Below are positions 1 through 8,852 of a stretch of 21,924 nucleotides of DNA, piece after piece. Made by a program: the position numbers and the translations under genes. The stretch comes from Candidatus Zixiibacteriota bacterium (GTDB lineage: Bacteria > SM23-81). The stretch spans positions 1 through 21,924 of the forward strand of contig DAOVRJ010000005.1 of the NCBI GenBank assembly GCA_030628225.1, given 5' to 3'. The number at the start of each line of letters is the position of its first letter. The first letter of the stretch is position 1. The notes beneath the pieces were generated by a model. It ran no database searches and was not told the DNA's origin. It saw nothing but the letters and a program-made list of their open reading frames with translations.

Positions 1-2267
1 CCCTGTATATCTTCTATCTCTTTGACCAGCAGGGACAAAAGGCCCGGAGATGAGCCTTCCCCAGAAATGGCCAGATCCCAGGCCTCCCCGGTCAATAGCT
101 TCCCTTTTTTAAGATCTATAGGCAGGTAGCCCTCTCCCCGGAACACACTGTCACCCCGGCGGGCCTGAAACTCCTCCACGGTCAGCCGACCGTCAGCATA
201 AGCTAACTGGGTGCTGATTCTATCAAATGTCACCTGGTCGAAGCTGCCCTCTTCCCAGCAAAAGGAGGCGTTTCCCAGCGGATCCTTTGTGCACCCCTCC
301 AGGGCCACATCCAGGGAGACCGTACCGGAGAGCAGATGCCCGGTGGGCAACAGATGGGAGATAAGCTCCAATTGTACTTCCTGAAGGCGAGCCATTCCCT
401 GGATGCTGGAGCCAGGCCCCATCGTCCCCTGTAATGAGATGGATCCCTCCTCCAGGATCAACTGAGACTCCTCCAGCCGGAGAACACCGTTCCCGTAAAA
501 CAGCTCCAGGGGCCGGGAACTGAAGAAGCCACATCCACCATAGTCGCCCCACAGGGTGTCGACCCGGGCCACAACATGCCCTTCTACGAAGTTTACCTGG
601 CCGGCAGCGGCCATTTGTCCCTGGTGACTCTCCAGGCTGAGGGAATCCAGGTATATCTGCTGGCCAGTGAACCGCCCCCGGGCCAGTCCCCGATCGATGA
701 TCACACGACCGGCCTCACCGTGGAAAAATCGCAGGGCGAAAAACCCTTCATCGCGAGATATGGCACCCCTCAAGCCGAAACTACCCCTGGCTCCCTTGAG
801 CTCGCCGGCGCCCTGTCGAAGATCACTCAGCTTCAACTGACCGGCCAGGACCGGGTCGGAAAACGGTCCCAGAGCACGGAAACGCGCCTGCAAAGCGCCC
901 GACATCTGCGAGCGATTCAACAGCCGACCCACATCCTCCACCTCAACCTCGGCCCAGGCGTCCAGGTGTTGACCATCATCCAGGGAACCGACCAGAAAGA
1001 GATGGGCCCCTTCCAGGTCCAGCTCCAGACCTTGATCCACGGTCCAGAGGCCCCGGTCATAGCGGATCTGCCCCCGGATGTTCTGAAAGGCCCGGCCAGC
1101 GACAGCACCGTCTCCCAGATCCACATCGGCGGTGACCTGGAGAGTCTGCAGAGAAAGGTTTTTGCCCGATGTCACAAGCCGGCCAGTTAGCTGAGATGGT
1201 GGCCCCCCTCCCGTGATCGCCGAGAGATCCACCTGCCGGAGGGCAAGGTCTGCCCAGAAACCAGGGTCATCCTTGCCTGTCTGCAGATATCCCCACCCCT
1301 GCATGATGATGCCCGGACTCCTCAAAGAAAGATGATCCAGTTTGAGCTTGTCCTCTTGCCAGCTAAAATTGGTGCTCAGCTCATGTATATCATATCCGGC
1401 AGCCTGGCCCCGGATCTGAATATGTCCTTTGCAACTGATACTGTCCCCCTGAACCCGGGCATTCAGCATCAGATCACCCTCTGGGAATTCCTCCAATCCC
1501 AGGGCCAAGGACAACTCGTCCATACAGAGAGAGTCTGCCCAGACGCCCAGGGAACATGAAAAGGCGGGAAATAGCACAAGCCGGCCGGAAATACCCAGCC
1601 GGGACTTGCCTGTTTCAGCCTGAAGCCGAGCTAACTGCAACGTGCCCCGGGAAAAGATCAGATCCGTGGCCAGGGCTTTCACAGCCATCTTTCGGCAGGG
1701 CACAACAAGTTGGCAACGAACCAACTGTAAATGCAGCTGCTCCTGTTTGGCATGGACCGAGAGCTCCAGATCCAGACTGTCCACCTGAACCCCGGATGAG
1801 CTCTCCAGCCGTCCACCGGAAATGGTCAAACGATCCACTTCGAAGGCTGGAATCGCCGGCACGATCTGACCAGCGGTCAATGGTTCCGATACGGCTTTTG
1901 CTGAGCTTCCTTTGTCGGGCTGGGGCCAGAGAATGACGGGGTCCTGCAGCAAAACTTCCTGCAGGCGCCACCGTCTTCTGACCAACTGGCGCCAGTCATA
2001 CTGAAGGTAGACGCCCGACACCTGTACCCGGCCCTGGCCGCCGGCGAACAGAACCTGCACCTCTCTCAAAGAGAGACTCCGGTAAAAATCTCCCCCGATA
2101 TCGCCGATCTGGATCTCCAGACCAAGAGGACCCTCCAGGAACCAGTCGATGGTCCTGTTAGCCAACCACTCCGGCAGGGGCGTGAATAACAGGGCCAGCA
2201 GACCAGCGAGGCAGAGGAAAATCACCCCCAGGAGAGCAAAAGATGTCTTTCGGCTCTTTGGAAACAT
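1..2267 (-). CDS. AsmA/TamB-like envelope protein (N-terminal part, 3' end outside window)
   Basis: An uninterrupted minus-strand frame runs from an ATG at 2267 to the left edge, 755 codons without a stop. I checked the frame near 1260, 1580 and the left edge. A basic start (MFPKSRKTS) is followed by a hydrophobic segment at about residues 9-29, a signal anchor. The rest is long and repetitive, with alternating hydrophobic residues, many short Gly/Asp turns and no catalytic motif. The first 100 residues (GPLGLEIQIGDIGGDFY, then SLREVQV) look like the start of TamB/AsmA-family proteins. These are anchored in the inner membrane and span the periplasm as a beta-groove that moves phospholipids or helps outer-membrane assembly. 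The gene follows ldcA by 156 bases and may have its own promoter. The C-terminal DUF490 domain that would separate TamB from AsmA lies outside the window. Family level is fairly sure; the exact member is not. Confidence 0.72.
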   Translation of the reverse strand, partial: MFPKSRKTSFALLGVIFLCLAGLLALLFTPLPEWLANRTIDWFLEGPLGLEIQIGDIGGDFYRSLSLREVQVLFAGGQGRVQVSGVYLQYDWRQLVRRRWRLQEVLLQDPVILWPQPDKGSSAKAVSEPLTAGQIVPAIPAFEVDRLTISGGRLESSSGVQVDSLDLELSVHAKQEQLHLQLVRCQLVVPCRKMAVKALATDLIFSRGTLQLARLQAETGKSRLGISGRLVLFPAFSCSLGVWADSLCMDELSLALGLEEFPEGDLMLNARVQGDSISCKGHIQIRGQAAGYDIHELSTNFSWQEDKLKLDHLSLRSPGIIMQGWGYLQTGKDDPGFWADLALRQVDLSAITGGGPPSQLTGRLVTSGKNLSLQTLQVTADVDLGDGAVAGRAFQNIRGQIRYDRGLWTVDQGLELDLEGAHLFLVGSLDDGQHLDAWAEVEVEDVGRLLNRSQMSGALQARFRALGPFSDPVLAGQLKLSDLRQGAGELKGARGSFGLRGAISRDEGFFALRFFHGEAGRVIIDRGLARGRFTGQQIYLDSLSLESHQGQMAAAGQVNFVEGHVVARVDTLWGDYGGCGFFSSRPLELFYGNGVLRLEESQLILEEGSISLQGTMGPGSSIQGMARLQEVQLELISHLLPTGHLLSGTVSLDVALEGCTKDPLGNASFCWEEGSFDQVTFDRISTQLAYADGRLTVEEFQARRGDSVFRGEGYLPIDLKKGKLLTGEAWDLAISGEGSSPGLLSLLVKEIEDIQ

Positions 2268-2323
2268 GATCAGTTAAACTCCCGGCGTGGGAAGATGAGG
2301 GAGTGTTATAGACTCCCCCATTT

Positions 2324-2353
2324 AAATTAGCAGCAGAAAGGAGGAAAGGTCAA
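2324..2353 (-). promoter_or_regulatory. possible promoter for the AsmA/TamB-like gene
   Basis: On the minus strand TTGACC (2348-2353) matches the -35 consensus at five of six bases. It is followed after 18 bases by the AT-rich TAATTT (2324-2329), a poor -10. The position, about 60 bases before the ATG and downstream of the hairpin after ldcA, suits a promoter. The -10 is weak, so this is only a candidate. Confidence 0.25.
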
Positions 2354-2385
2354 GGGGAAAGTAATCTGCAGATCAGCTATCCCAG

Positions 2386-2417
2386 CAGGCCAGCTGACCG
2401 AGCCATCAGCTGACCTG
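2386..2417 (-). other. hairpin just after ldcA, no U-tract
   Basis: An inverted repeat with 12-base arms (CAGGTCAGCTGA and TCAGCTGGCCTG on the minus strand, 11 Watson-Crick pairs and one G-U) encloses an 8-base loop. It begins 6 bases after the ldcA stop codon. No run of U follows, so it is not a standard intrinsic terminator. It may stabilise the 3' end of the message or act with Rho. Confidence 0.5.
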
Positions 2418-2423
2418 GGAATC

Positions 2424-3371
2424 TCACCTCACCCCGGACTCCAGGATATTCAACAGACCCAGGTCAGCGTCCAGGGTGGCCTGCACCCCCTGGGGCAGGG
2501 TAGCCTTAAACCGTCCGTGGCCGAAACCTAATCCAGACAGAACGGGAACTCCCAGATCTCCCAGGCGATCCCGGAACACTTCCGCCGAGCTGAAAGAATC
2601 TGCGAAAGTACTTTTTCCCTCTCTTGGCTCACAGCGAATATACTGGCCCAGGGCAATGCCGGCTACCCTGTCTAGTCTTCCCGACAGCCGCAGTTGGGTG
2701 AGATATCGGTCCAGGCGATAGGGTTCCTCATCCACGTCTTCCATAAAAAGAATGGCTCCCTCCAAATCGGGCTCAAAGAGTGTACCCAACAGAGAGACCA
2801 GGACCGACAGACATCCGCCCATCAGAGTACCGGTGGCCACGCCGGGACAGATGGCCACCGCCTCCTCTCCCTCCGGGGGAGCCCCGATGGGCGCCGGAGG
2901 GCGAGGTTGGGTCAGGACAGACAGCATTCGCTCTCGATTGTCCTGTGCAAAATCACCGGCCATCTCCGTGGTCACCATTGGCCCGTAAAAGGTCACCAGT
3001 CCGATCTTTCTCAGGATAGCTATCTCCAGAACGGTGATGTCACTATAGCCCATGAGGATTTTAGGGTTTTTCTTCAGGGTCTCAAAATCCAGCCAGGGCA
3101 ACAACCTGCTGGCGCCGTATCCGCCGCGGACACAGAAGATGGCCTCCACGGTCCTATCGGCGAACATCTCGTTCAGGTCCGCCGCCCGGGCCTCATCGTC
3201 TCCGGCCAAATAGCCGTGGCTGTTCAGCAAATAACGGCCCGGCCGCACACGGAAACCCAACTCCTCCAGGGCTCGCTGACCCCGGCGCAGGGAGCCGGAG
3301 TTGACCGGACGGCTGGCCGGGGCCACCAATCCAATCAGGGCACCGGGCTTCAGTCTGCGGGGCTTGATCAT
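2424..3371 (-). CDS. ldcA: LD-carboxypeptidase (peptidase family S66)
   Basis: This 315-residue protein is a cytoplasmic serine peptidase of family S66. The family removes the terminal D-alanine from murein tetrapeptides during cell-wall recycling. The length is typical. The nucleophile motif GYSD places Ser110. The LFMEDVDEEPYRLDR segment supplies the catalytic Glu near residue 211, and GLGFGHGRF supplies His285. The triad order and spacing agree with characterised S66 enzymes. The N-terminal APASRP and the CVRGGYGASRLLP segment are also typical. The ATG at 3371 has AGGAGCG a few bases upstream. A terminator separates the gene from glgA, so it probably has its own promoter, but I see no convincing one in the 96 bases between. 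The related microcin-immunity protein MccF is less likely given the gene's wall-related neighbours. Confidence 0.9.
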   Translation of the reverse strand: MIKPRRLKPGALIGLVAPASRPVNSGSLRRGQRALEELGFRVRPGRYLLNSHGYLAGDDEARAADLNEMFADRTVEAIFCVRGGYGASRLLPWLDFETLKKNPKILMGYSDITVLEIAILRKIGLVTFYGPMVTTEMAGDFAQDNRERMLSVLTQPRPPAPIGAPPEGEEAVAICPGVATGTLMGGCLSVLVSLLGTLFEPDLEGAILFMEDVDEEPYRLDRYLTQLRLSGRLDRVAGIALGQYIRCEPREGKSTFADSFSSAEVFRDRLGDLGVPVLSGLGFGHGRFKATLPQGVQATLDADLGLLNILESGVR

Positions 3372-3467
3372 GAACGCTCCTGTGGGCCGTCGAAATATGA
3401 CCTGGTCTGGCCAGCTCCCTGGAAAAGGATCCTCATAGCCATCTCCGCCTGGAATAAAGCTCCCCAG

Positions 3468-3503
3468 AAAAAAGAGACGGGGAGCCCTCCGGCCACCCCG
3501 TCT
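3468..3503 (-). terminator. intrinsic terminator after glgA
   Basis: On the minus strand AGACGGGG (3496-3503) pairs with CCCCGTCT (3475-3482). A further GCC/GGC pairing lies inside the loop. One C and six T (3468-3473) follow directly. It starts 24 bases after the glgA stop and is the clearest rho-independent terminator in the window. It closes the purD-M23-galT-glgA unit. Confidence 0.9.
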
Positions 3504-3527
3504 GTCGTTGGCAATCGTTGAGCAACT

Positions 3528-5006
3528 TCACTTCTCCAGTGCCCTCTGGTACAGCTGACGGTATTTCTGTGCCGATCGTCCCCAGGAAAAATCGGCCTCC
3601 ATGGCCCGGCCCACCAGTTTTTGCCACCGGCTCCCGTCCGCATAGGCCCGCACAGCTCTCCCGATGGCGGCCAGCATCCGATCTGCTCGATATTCTTCGA
3701 AGACAAACCCGTTGCCGCTCTCGGGATCCTGATCCACATCCCGGATCGTATCGGCCAATCCGCCGGTGGCCCTGACGATAGGGATGGTCCCGTATCGCAA
3801 ACTGTACATCTGGTTCAGTCCGCAGGGCTCGTAGCGGGAGGGCATCAAAAACATGTCCGCCCCGGCCTCGATCAAATGGGCCAGACTGTTGTCAAAAGCC
3901 AGAGCCAGACCTATCTTTTCGGGGTACCTCTTCTGTAACGCTTGAAGTTTGCGATGGTACTCTATTTGTCCTGTGCCCAGGATTACCAGCTGGAGGTCCA
4001 GGGCCAGGATCTCCTCTGAGACCTGGAGGATCAGATCGAAACCCTTCTGATCGGCCAGGCGGGATATCATTCCAATGAGCGGATGCTGTTTTCGCAACCA
4101 CGGCAGATCAAAAGCTTTAAGCAGGGCCACCTTGTTCTTGCGCTTTCCGGACAGGTCCCCCCTGCCGTAGCGCTGAGCAATAAGCTGGTCTTTTTCGGGG
4201 TTCCATTGGGTGTAATCCACCCCATTGAGGATTCCGTACAGGTCGGCGCTTCGGCTCCTGAGCACACCCTCCAGGCCCACTCCAAATTCGGCACTTTGCT
4301 GGATCTCCTGGGCATATCGCTCGCTGACGGTGTTGATCACATCGGCAAAGACCAGGCCGGCCTTCATGTAATTGAGCTCACCGAAGAACTCCATAGCCTC
4401 CATGGGATTGGCCAGCCGTTGGGGAAGGCCGATCTTGGAGATGATCTCCCGGGGAAATCGCCCCTGGTAGGCCAGGTTATGGATGCTATAGACCGTTTTA
4501 ACCCCCGCTAAAACGGGGTCGTGGTCAAAGACCGTGCGCAGATAGACGGGGATGAGACCGCAGTGAAAATCGTTGCTGTGAATTAGATCCGGCCTCCAGC
4601 CGTCCTTTCTGATCCACTCCAGGAGAGCCAGATTAAAAAAGGCGAACCGGAGAGCGTTATCGGCATAGCTCTGGCCGGTCTTAGTATCCGCGTACACGCC
4701 GTGGCGATGGAAAAACCGCTGGTTTTCCAGAAAGTATATCTCCACCTCGCTGGCCGGCAAAAAAGCTCGCCAGAGGGTAACCGTCTCTGTTTCCTCTCCC
4801 ATGGAAACGGATATGGGTCCGCAGACCTCCTGCAGGTTGAATTGCTCCCGGGATACCGACCCATAAAGGGGCATGACCACTCGCACATCCAATCCCAGGT
4901 GTTCAAGAGCCTTGGGCAATGCGCCGGCGACATCGGCCAACCCGCCGACCTTGGCATAGGGAACCACCTCAGCAGCGGCGAAAAGCACCTTTATCTGCTC
5001 CGCCAT
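3528..5006 (-). CDS. glgA: glycogen synthase (ADP-glucose type, GT5)
   Basis: This 492-residue cytoplasmic glucosyltransferase extends alpha-1,4-glucan from a nucleotide-glucose donor. The N-terminal KVGGLADV (Lys19 to Val26) is the conserved donor-binding loop. HNLAYQG at 176-182, RLADQKGFD around 316-324 and PSRYEPCGL at 389-397, with Glu393, are the GT-B family's signature sites. TGGLADTI follows at 414-421. The length of about 490 residues suits bacterial GlgA. The ATG at 5006 has AAAGGAG six bases upstream. The galT stop lies 10 bases before it, so the two are co-transcribed. Pairing with a galactose-1-phosphate uridylyltransferase ties sugar-phosphate input to glucan storage. No frameshift or missing residue is seen. 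Starch-synthase-type UDP-glucose use cannot be excluded by reading. Confidence 0.95.
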   Translation of the reverse strand: MAEQIKVLFAAAEVVPYAKVGGLADVAGALPKALEHLGLDVRVVMPLYGSVSREQFNLQEVCGPISVSMGEETETVTLWRAFLPASEVEIYFLENQRFFHRHGVYADTKTGQSYADNALRFAFFNLALLEWIRKDGWRPDLIHSNDFHCGLIPVYLRTVFDHDPVLAGVKTVYSIHNLAYQGRFPREIISKIGLPQRLANPMEAMEFFGELNYMKAGLVFADVINTVSERYAQEIQQSAEFGVGLEGVLRSRSADLYGILNGVDYTQWNPEKDQLIAQRYGRGDLSGKRKNKVALLKAFDLPWLRKQHPLIGMISRLADQKGFDLILQVSEEILALDLQLVILGTGQIEYHRKLQALQKRYPEKIGLALAFDNSLAHLIEAGADMFLMPSRYEPCGLNQMYSLRYGTIPIVRATGGLADTIRDVDQDPESGNGFVFEEYRADRMLAAIGRAVRAYADGSRWQKLVGRAMEADFSWGRSAQKYRQLYQRALEK

Positions 5007-5016
5007 AGACGCTCCT

Positions 5017-6036
5017 TTACGCTTCTTGCCCCGAAGAGCCCGGCTCCTCCAGCAGATACTTAACCGCCTGTTCCGGGGGCATGGGATTAATGTAAAAACC
5101 GGTGCCCCATTCGAAACCGGCCACCTGGGTCAACTTGGGCATTATCTCGATGTGCCAGTGATATTCCTGGGAATAGTCATCCTTAAAGGGAGCTGTGTGC
5201 ACGATATAGTTGTATGGAGGACCTTTGAGGGTTTTCTTCAGCCGTCCCAGGATTTCCTTCATTATGGCGGCCAACTGGCTGTACTCGTGCTTGTGGGCCT
5301 CCTCGAAGTGCGCCTCATGTATTTTGGGGATGATCCACATCTCGAAGGGAAATCGGGAGGCAAAGGGCGCGATGGCCACGAAATCTTCATTCTCGCCGAT
5401 GATCCTGATGCGATCTCTGAGCTCCTGAGCAACGATATCGCAGAAAACACAGCGCTCTTTGTACTCGTAATATTCGCTGGCTCCAGCCAGCTCCTCCATC
5501 ACCCGCTTGGGAACAATCGGGGTGGCGATCAGCTGGCTGTGGCTGTGAATCAGAGAGGCACCGGCGGCTCGGCCCTGATTTTTAAAGATCAGGACATATT
5601 TAAATCGTGGGTCTTTCTTCAGATCCAGGATACGATCACGATAGGCCCAGAGGATATCCTCGATCTGCTTCTGTTCCAAATCGGCCAATGTCCTCTCGTG
5701 GTCGGGAGTCTCGATGATCACCTCATGCGCCCCTATCCCGTTCATCTTGTCGAACATCCCCTGTCCCTGCCTGTTGAGTTTCCCCTCTATGCGCAGCGCC
5801 GGGAATTTATTGGACACTACCCGCAAGCTCCATCCGGGCTGGTCCGGCAAAGTTCCCGGCTTACGATAGGCCATGATCTCCGGTGGGGTCTTGTCCTCAT
5901 TCCCCGGACAGAAAGGACATAGTTTCGTCTTCAGCGGTTTCTCGTCAAGAGAGACGAAATCGTCGGGCCGTTTGCTTCTCTCGGTGGCGATGATCACCCA
6001 GCGCCCAATGACCGGGTCCTTTCTCAGCTCTGGCAT
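5017..6036 (-). CDS. galT: galactose-1-phosphate uridylyltransferase
   Basis: This 339-residue HIT-superfamily enzyme exchanges UMP between UDP-glucose and galactose-1-phosphate in the Leloir pathway. Metal ligands appear as CPFC (Cys40, Cys43). The active-site segment is IHSHSQ, with His164, the nucleophile His166 and Gln168, the same numbering as the E. coli enzyme. The usual HPH is HSH here. FKNQGRAAGAS supplies the conserved Asn153. A second CVFC pair (196, 199) may bind another metal. The ATG at 6036 has GGGAGGT eight bases upstream. It lies 75 bases after the peptidase stop and 10 bases before glgA. An ADP-glucose-specific phosphorylase or UTP-hexose-1-phosphate uridylyltransferase of the same superfamily is the main alternative, and the glgA partner keeps that open. 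Confidence 0.88.
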   Translation of the reverse strand: MPELRKDPVIGRWVIIATERSKRPDDFVSLDEKPLKTKLCPFCPGNEDKTPPEIMAYRKPGTLPDQPGWSLRVVSNKFPALRIEGKLNRQGQGMFDKMNGIGAHEVIIETPDHERTLADLEQKQIEDILWAYRDRILDLKKDPRFKYVLIFKNQGRAAGASLIHSHSQLIATPIVPKRVMEELAGASEYYEYKERCVFCDIVAQELRDRIRIIGENEDFVAIAPFASRFPFEMWIIPKIHEAHFEEAHKHEYSQLAAIMKEILGRLKKTLKGPPYNYIVHTAPFKDDYSQEYHWHIEIMPKLTQVAGFEWGTGFYINPMPPEQAVKYLLEEPGSSGQEA

Positions 6037-6072
6037 CCCGGGTTACCTCCCATTTCAACTGTTAGATTCTCC

Positions 6073-6099
6073 CCGGCCTCACCGGCAAACGGTGTCCGG
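6073..6099 (-). other. small hairpin between peptidase gene and galT
   Basis: CACCG (minus strand 6090-6094) pairs with CGGTG (6080-6084) around a 5-base loop. Outer CCGG arms (6096-6099 and 6073-6076) are separated by a small internal loop. No T run follows, so I do not call a terminator. Confidence 0.3.
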
Positions 6100-6111
6100 T
6101 TAGCTCAGCTC

Positions 6112-7350
6112 TTACCAGAACGGCAAGTATCTCAGCGGATTAACGGCCCGGCCATTCTTGCGCACCTCGAAATGAAGATGCGGCCCCGTGGACTGGCCCG
6201 TGTTGCCCACCGAGGCGATCACCTGTCCCTTCTTGACGTATTGGTTTTTCCTCACCAGAATTTTACAGCAGTGGCCATAGACGGTCCGAAATCCCATGTC
6301 GTGTCTGAGAACCACTACCTTACCAAACCCTCCATTCCAGCCACAGCTAACCACCTTCCCGCTTCTGGCTGCTCTGATGGGGGTGCCGTAGCCGGCAGTG
6401 AGGTCGATGCCTGAATGCCACTGCCGACGGCGAAGAATGGGATGAAACCGATAGCCAAACCCGGAGCTGATCCGGCCGAACCTGACCAGGGGCCAGATAA
6501 AGGTGCCCCGATCCAGGGGTCTTCCTCCCGGAACGAACACCTCCTGGTCCGGAATCAGCCTGACATCATGGCTCAGATGGTTGGCCCTGGCCACAGTAGC
6601 CAGAGGCACTCTGTACTTATCGGCGATCTCCCCCAGGGATCTCTCCTTTTTCACCGTAACCAGGATGCCCTTCTGCGAGAGCACCACAATATGGTCTCCA
6701 GGGTAGATATAGCCTCCGTCAAGAGATTCATTGGCCCCGAAGAGGGTGGGCACATCCACTCCGTAACGGCGGGCGATATCCCATAGATTTTCCCCGACCT
6801 GGACGGTGTGTATGCTTTTGGCCAGAGGAGGCCAGTCCATTTCTCTTAAGACCCGCCCAGAAGCTTTGATGCGCGGCAAACATAGATCCAATAGATCGGA
6901 TCCATGCCGGGCCGGGGTGGGAATACGCAGCTGCTGGCCAGGTCTCAATTGACGGGCATAGCTAAAACCGTTGGCTCTGACGATCTCCTCCACATGAATG
7001 CCGTAATCGCTGGCCAGGGTCCACAGATCATCGCCGTCTTCCACTATATGGACGCTGGCCTCTCCTCCCCAAGATGTCTCCCTCACCTTGCTGGCCGCAG
7101 GGATGCCCGCGCTGACCCCCTCACCACCACCAACTGCCTGCCAGGAGAACAAGCTCCCGGATCCACCGCCTTGTGAGCTCCCAACCATTACAGCGCTGCC
7201 CACGGAAAATAGTCCCAGACAAGCCATGAGCAGACATAGGGGCAAAGCGTCCTGGATCTGTCCCTCATCACGCCTGCCGGGGGCGGAAAGGGATCGGGAT
7301 ATCAATCTCACAACAGCTCTGCGCATCGGTTTCATCTTCATGGGGAACAA
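6112..7350 (-). CDS. LysM-repeat M23 peptidase (LytM-type cell-wall hydrolase)
   Basis: This 412-residue envelope protein has an N-terminal membrane segment at about residues 34-57. Three LysM-like repeats follow at about 100-145, 181-225 and 229-273. They should bind peptidoglycan. A C-terminal M23 domain carries HSGID (His312, Asp316), YGH (His360) and HLHFE (His391, His393). These are the zinc and catalytic residues of lysostaphin-like endopeptidases, so the enzyme is probably active. The start is ambiguous. A near-perfect Shine-Dalgarno (GAGGAGGTGAT, 7359-7369) best fits a TTG at 7350. The ATG at 7341 makes an ATGA overlap with the purD stop but is 21 bases from GGAGG. An in-frame TAG at 7357-7359 excludes any longer start. 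Its place inside a purine and sugar operon says little about regulation. Confidence 0.9.
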   Translation of the reverse strand: MFPMKMKPMRRAVVRLISRSLSAPGRRDEGQIQDALPLCLLMACLGLFSVGSAVMVGSSQGGGSGSLFSWQAVGGGEGVSAGIPAASKVRETSWGGEASVHIVEDGDDLWTLASDYGIHVEEIVRANGFSYARQLRPGQQLRIPTPARHGSDLLDLCLPRIKASGRVLREMDWPPLAKSIHTVQVGENLWDIARRYGVDVPTLFGANESLDGGYIYPGDHIVVLSQKGILVTVKKERSLGEIADKYRVPLATVARANHLSHDVRLIPDQEVFVPGGRPLDRGTFIWPLVRFGRISSGFGYRFHPILRRRQWHSGIDLTAGYGTPIRAARSGKVVSCGWNGGFGKVVVLRHDMGFRTVYGHCCKILVRKNQYVKKGQVIASVGNTGQSTGPHLHFEVRKNGRAVNPLRYLPFW

Positions 7351-8699
7351 TGTGAACTATCACCTCCTCGACCATCTGGGCGAGGGTCCTGCCCCACTCC
7401 CCTTGCCACACAGTCTGGAGAGAAACGCTCTTCTCTGGCCAGGGCTCGATGGGCGATATCCCCTCGAAAATACGCCCCGGGGAAGGAAATCCTCTCCACC
7501 GCCCGATACACCCGACTGACCGCCTCCTGCACATTGGCCCCCATGGCCGTCACTCCCAACACCCGACCACCATCGGTCAATATCTGCGCATCCTGCATCC
7601 TGGTTCCGGCGTGAAAGACCATCACATCCTCCGCAAAAGGGCCACCGAGCCCCTGGATGGCAAATCCTCGCTGATACTGGCCAGGATATCCAGCCGAGGC
7701 CATCACCACGCAAACGGCGGCAGCTGAGGACCAGCGAACCTGTCGCCCTGGCAAAGTTCCGTCGCAGACGGCCAACAACAGCTCTAAGAAGTCATGTTCT
7801 AATAGAGGCAGGATGACCTGTGTTTCTGGATCTCCAAATCGACAGTTAAACTCCACTACCCGGGGACCCGCCTTTGTCATCATCAGACCGGCGTAGAGCA
7901 CACCTTGAAAAGGATACCCCTCCCGCGCCATCCCGCACACGGCCGGTCTGAGAATACGATCTTCGACCTCGGCCATCACGTCCTCGGTGATAACCGGGGC
8001 CGGCGCGTAAGCTCCCATTCCCCCGGTGTTCGGCCCTCGATCTCCCTCGTAGATGCGCTTGTGGTCCTGTGCGGAAATCATGGTCAGATAATTCTCTCCA
8101 TCCACCAAGGCCAGAATCGAGGCCTCCTCCCCCTCCATAAACTCCTCCACCACCACCCTCTCTCCGGCACTGCCAAAGGCCCGTTCTTCCATAATCTGGC
8201 GAATGGCCGCCTGGGCATCGGCCACGGTTTCGGCCACAATAGAGCCCTTTCCAGCAGCCAGGCCATCGGTCTTGACCACCACGGGCGCACCGTGGCGTTG
8301 AACATACCGGCAAGCCTCATCTGACGAGGTAAATACGCTATAATCAGCGGTGGGGATCTGGTGACGGACCATGAAGTCCTTGGCGAAAACCTTGCTGGTC
8401 TCCAGAAGAGCTGCCTCCCGGCTGGGCCCGAAGATGGTCAATTTCGCCTCCCGGAACTTATCTACTATGCCCTGCTCCAGGGGCAATTCCGGCCCCACCA
8501 CAGTGAGATCAATCCTCTTCTGCCGGGCAAAGGCCAGAAGGCCATCGACGTCCATCGCCGGGATGGGCAGGCACTGGGCCAGCTCACTGATGCCGGCGTT
8601 GCCAGGCGCCGCATAAATCTGGGGAGCCATAGGGCTCTGGGCAATTTTCCACACTAAAGTGTGTTCTCTCCCACCACCGCCAACCACCAGAATTTTCAC
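7338..8699 (-). CDS. purD: phosphoribosylamine--glycine ligase (GARS)
   Basis: This ATP-grasp enzyme joins 5-phosphoribosylamine and glycine in purine biosynthesis. The N-terminal VVGGGGREHTL (5-15) and PGNAG (32-36) are the family's opening motifs. DGLAAGKG (145-152) and GPNTGGMGAYAP mark the ATP-grasp core, and VEFNCRFGDPETQ the metal site. The usual C-terminal FRGDIAHRAL ends near residue 420. About 33 further residues, rich in Arg, Gly and Asp, extend past it and overlap the next gene, so the total of 453 is longer than the usual 420-430. The start is a GTG at 8699 with GAGGAGG ten bases upstream. It stands first in a separate transcription unit downstream of a purine-degrading cluster, so synthesis and breakdown genes abut. 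Confidence 0.95.
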   Translation of the reverse strand: MKILVVGGGGREHTLVWKIAQSPMAPQIYAAPGNAGISELAQCLPIPAMDVDGLLAFARQKRIDLTVVGPELPLEQGIVDKFREAKLTIFGPSREAALLETSKVFAKDFMVRHQIPTADYSVFTSSDEACRYVQRHGAPVVVKTDGLAAGKGSIVAETVADAQAAIRQIMEERAFGSAGERVVVEEFMEGEEASILALVDGENYLTMISAQDHKRIYEGDRGPNTGGMGAYAPAPVITEDVMAEVEDRILRPAVCGMAREGYPFQGVLYAGLMMTKAGPRVVEFNCRFGDPETQVILPLLEHDFLELLLAVCDGTLPGRQVRWSSAAAVCVVMASAGYPGQYQRGFAIQGLGGPFAEDVMVFHAGTRMQDAQILTDGGRVLGVTAMGANVQEAVSRVYRAVERISFPGAYFRGDIAHRALAREERFSPDCVARGVGQDPRPDGRGGDSSHCSP

Positions 8700-8793
8700 C
8701 GGTCACACGCCTCCTCGACCGACCTTCTTAAATTGAGAACCAAAAAAACTGCTTTCAAAGTAACGGCATCCATAGAGGAAATGCAACACTTTT

Positions 8794-8852
8794 CTTGGGC
8801 AAAGCCGGCAAATCTCGACCGTTCCGGTCCCCTTTGCCAAGCCCCGACCGGA
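8794..8852 (-). promoter_or_regulatory. overlapping alternative hairpins between cupin gene and purD
   Basis: The 154-base gap between the cupin stop and purD holds two mutually exclusive foldings. In one, TCCGGTC (8846-8852) pairs with GACCGGA (8823-8829) right after the cupin stop. In the other, CTTGGCAAAG (8832-8841) pairs with CTTTGCCCAAG (8794-8804) with one bulge, enclosing a small GACCG/CGGTC hairpin (8817-8829). No U-tract follows. This could be a terminator-like end of the catabolic operon or a leader structure for purD. Downstream, TTGAAA with TTTAAG after a 19-base spacer is a weak promoter candidate. Confidence 0.3.

Noticed and set aside
576-1936. Plus-strand frames of up to about 200 codons in the left region
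   Set aside because: They lie opposite a continuous minus-strand frame of 755 codons with a plausible membrane anchor and family-like sequence. Their products are low-complexity and recall no family.
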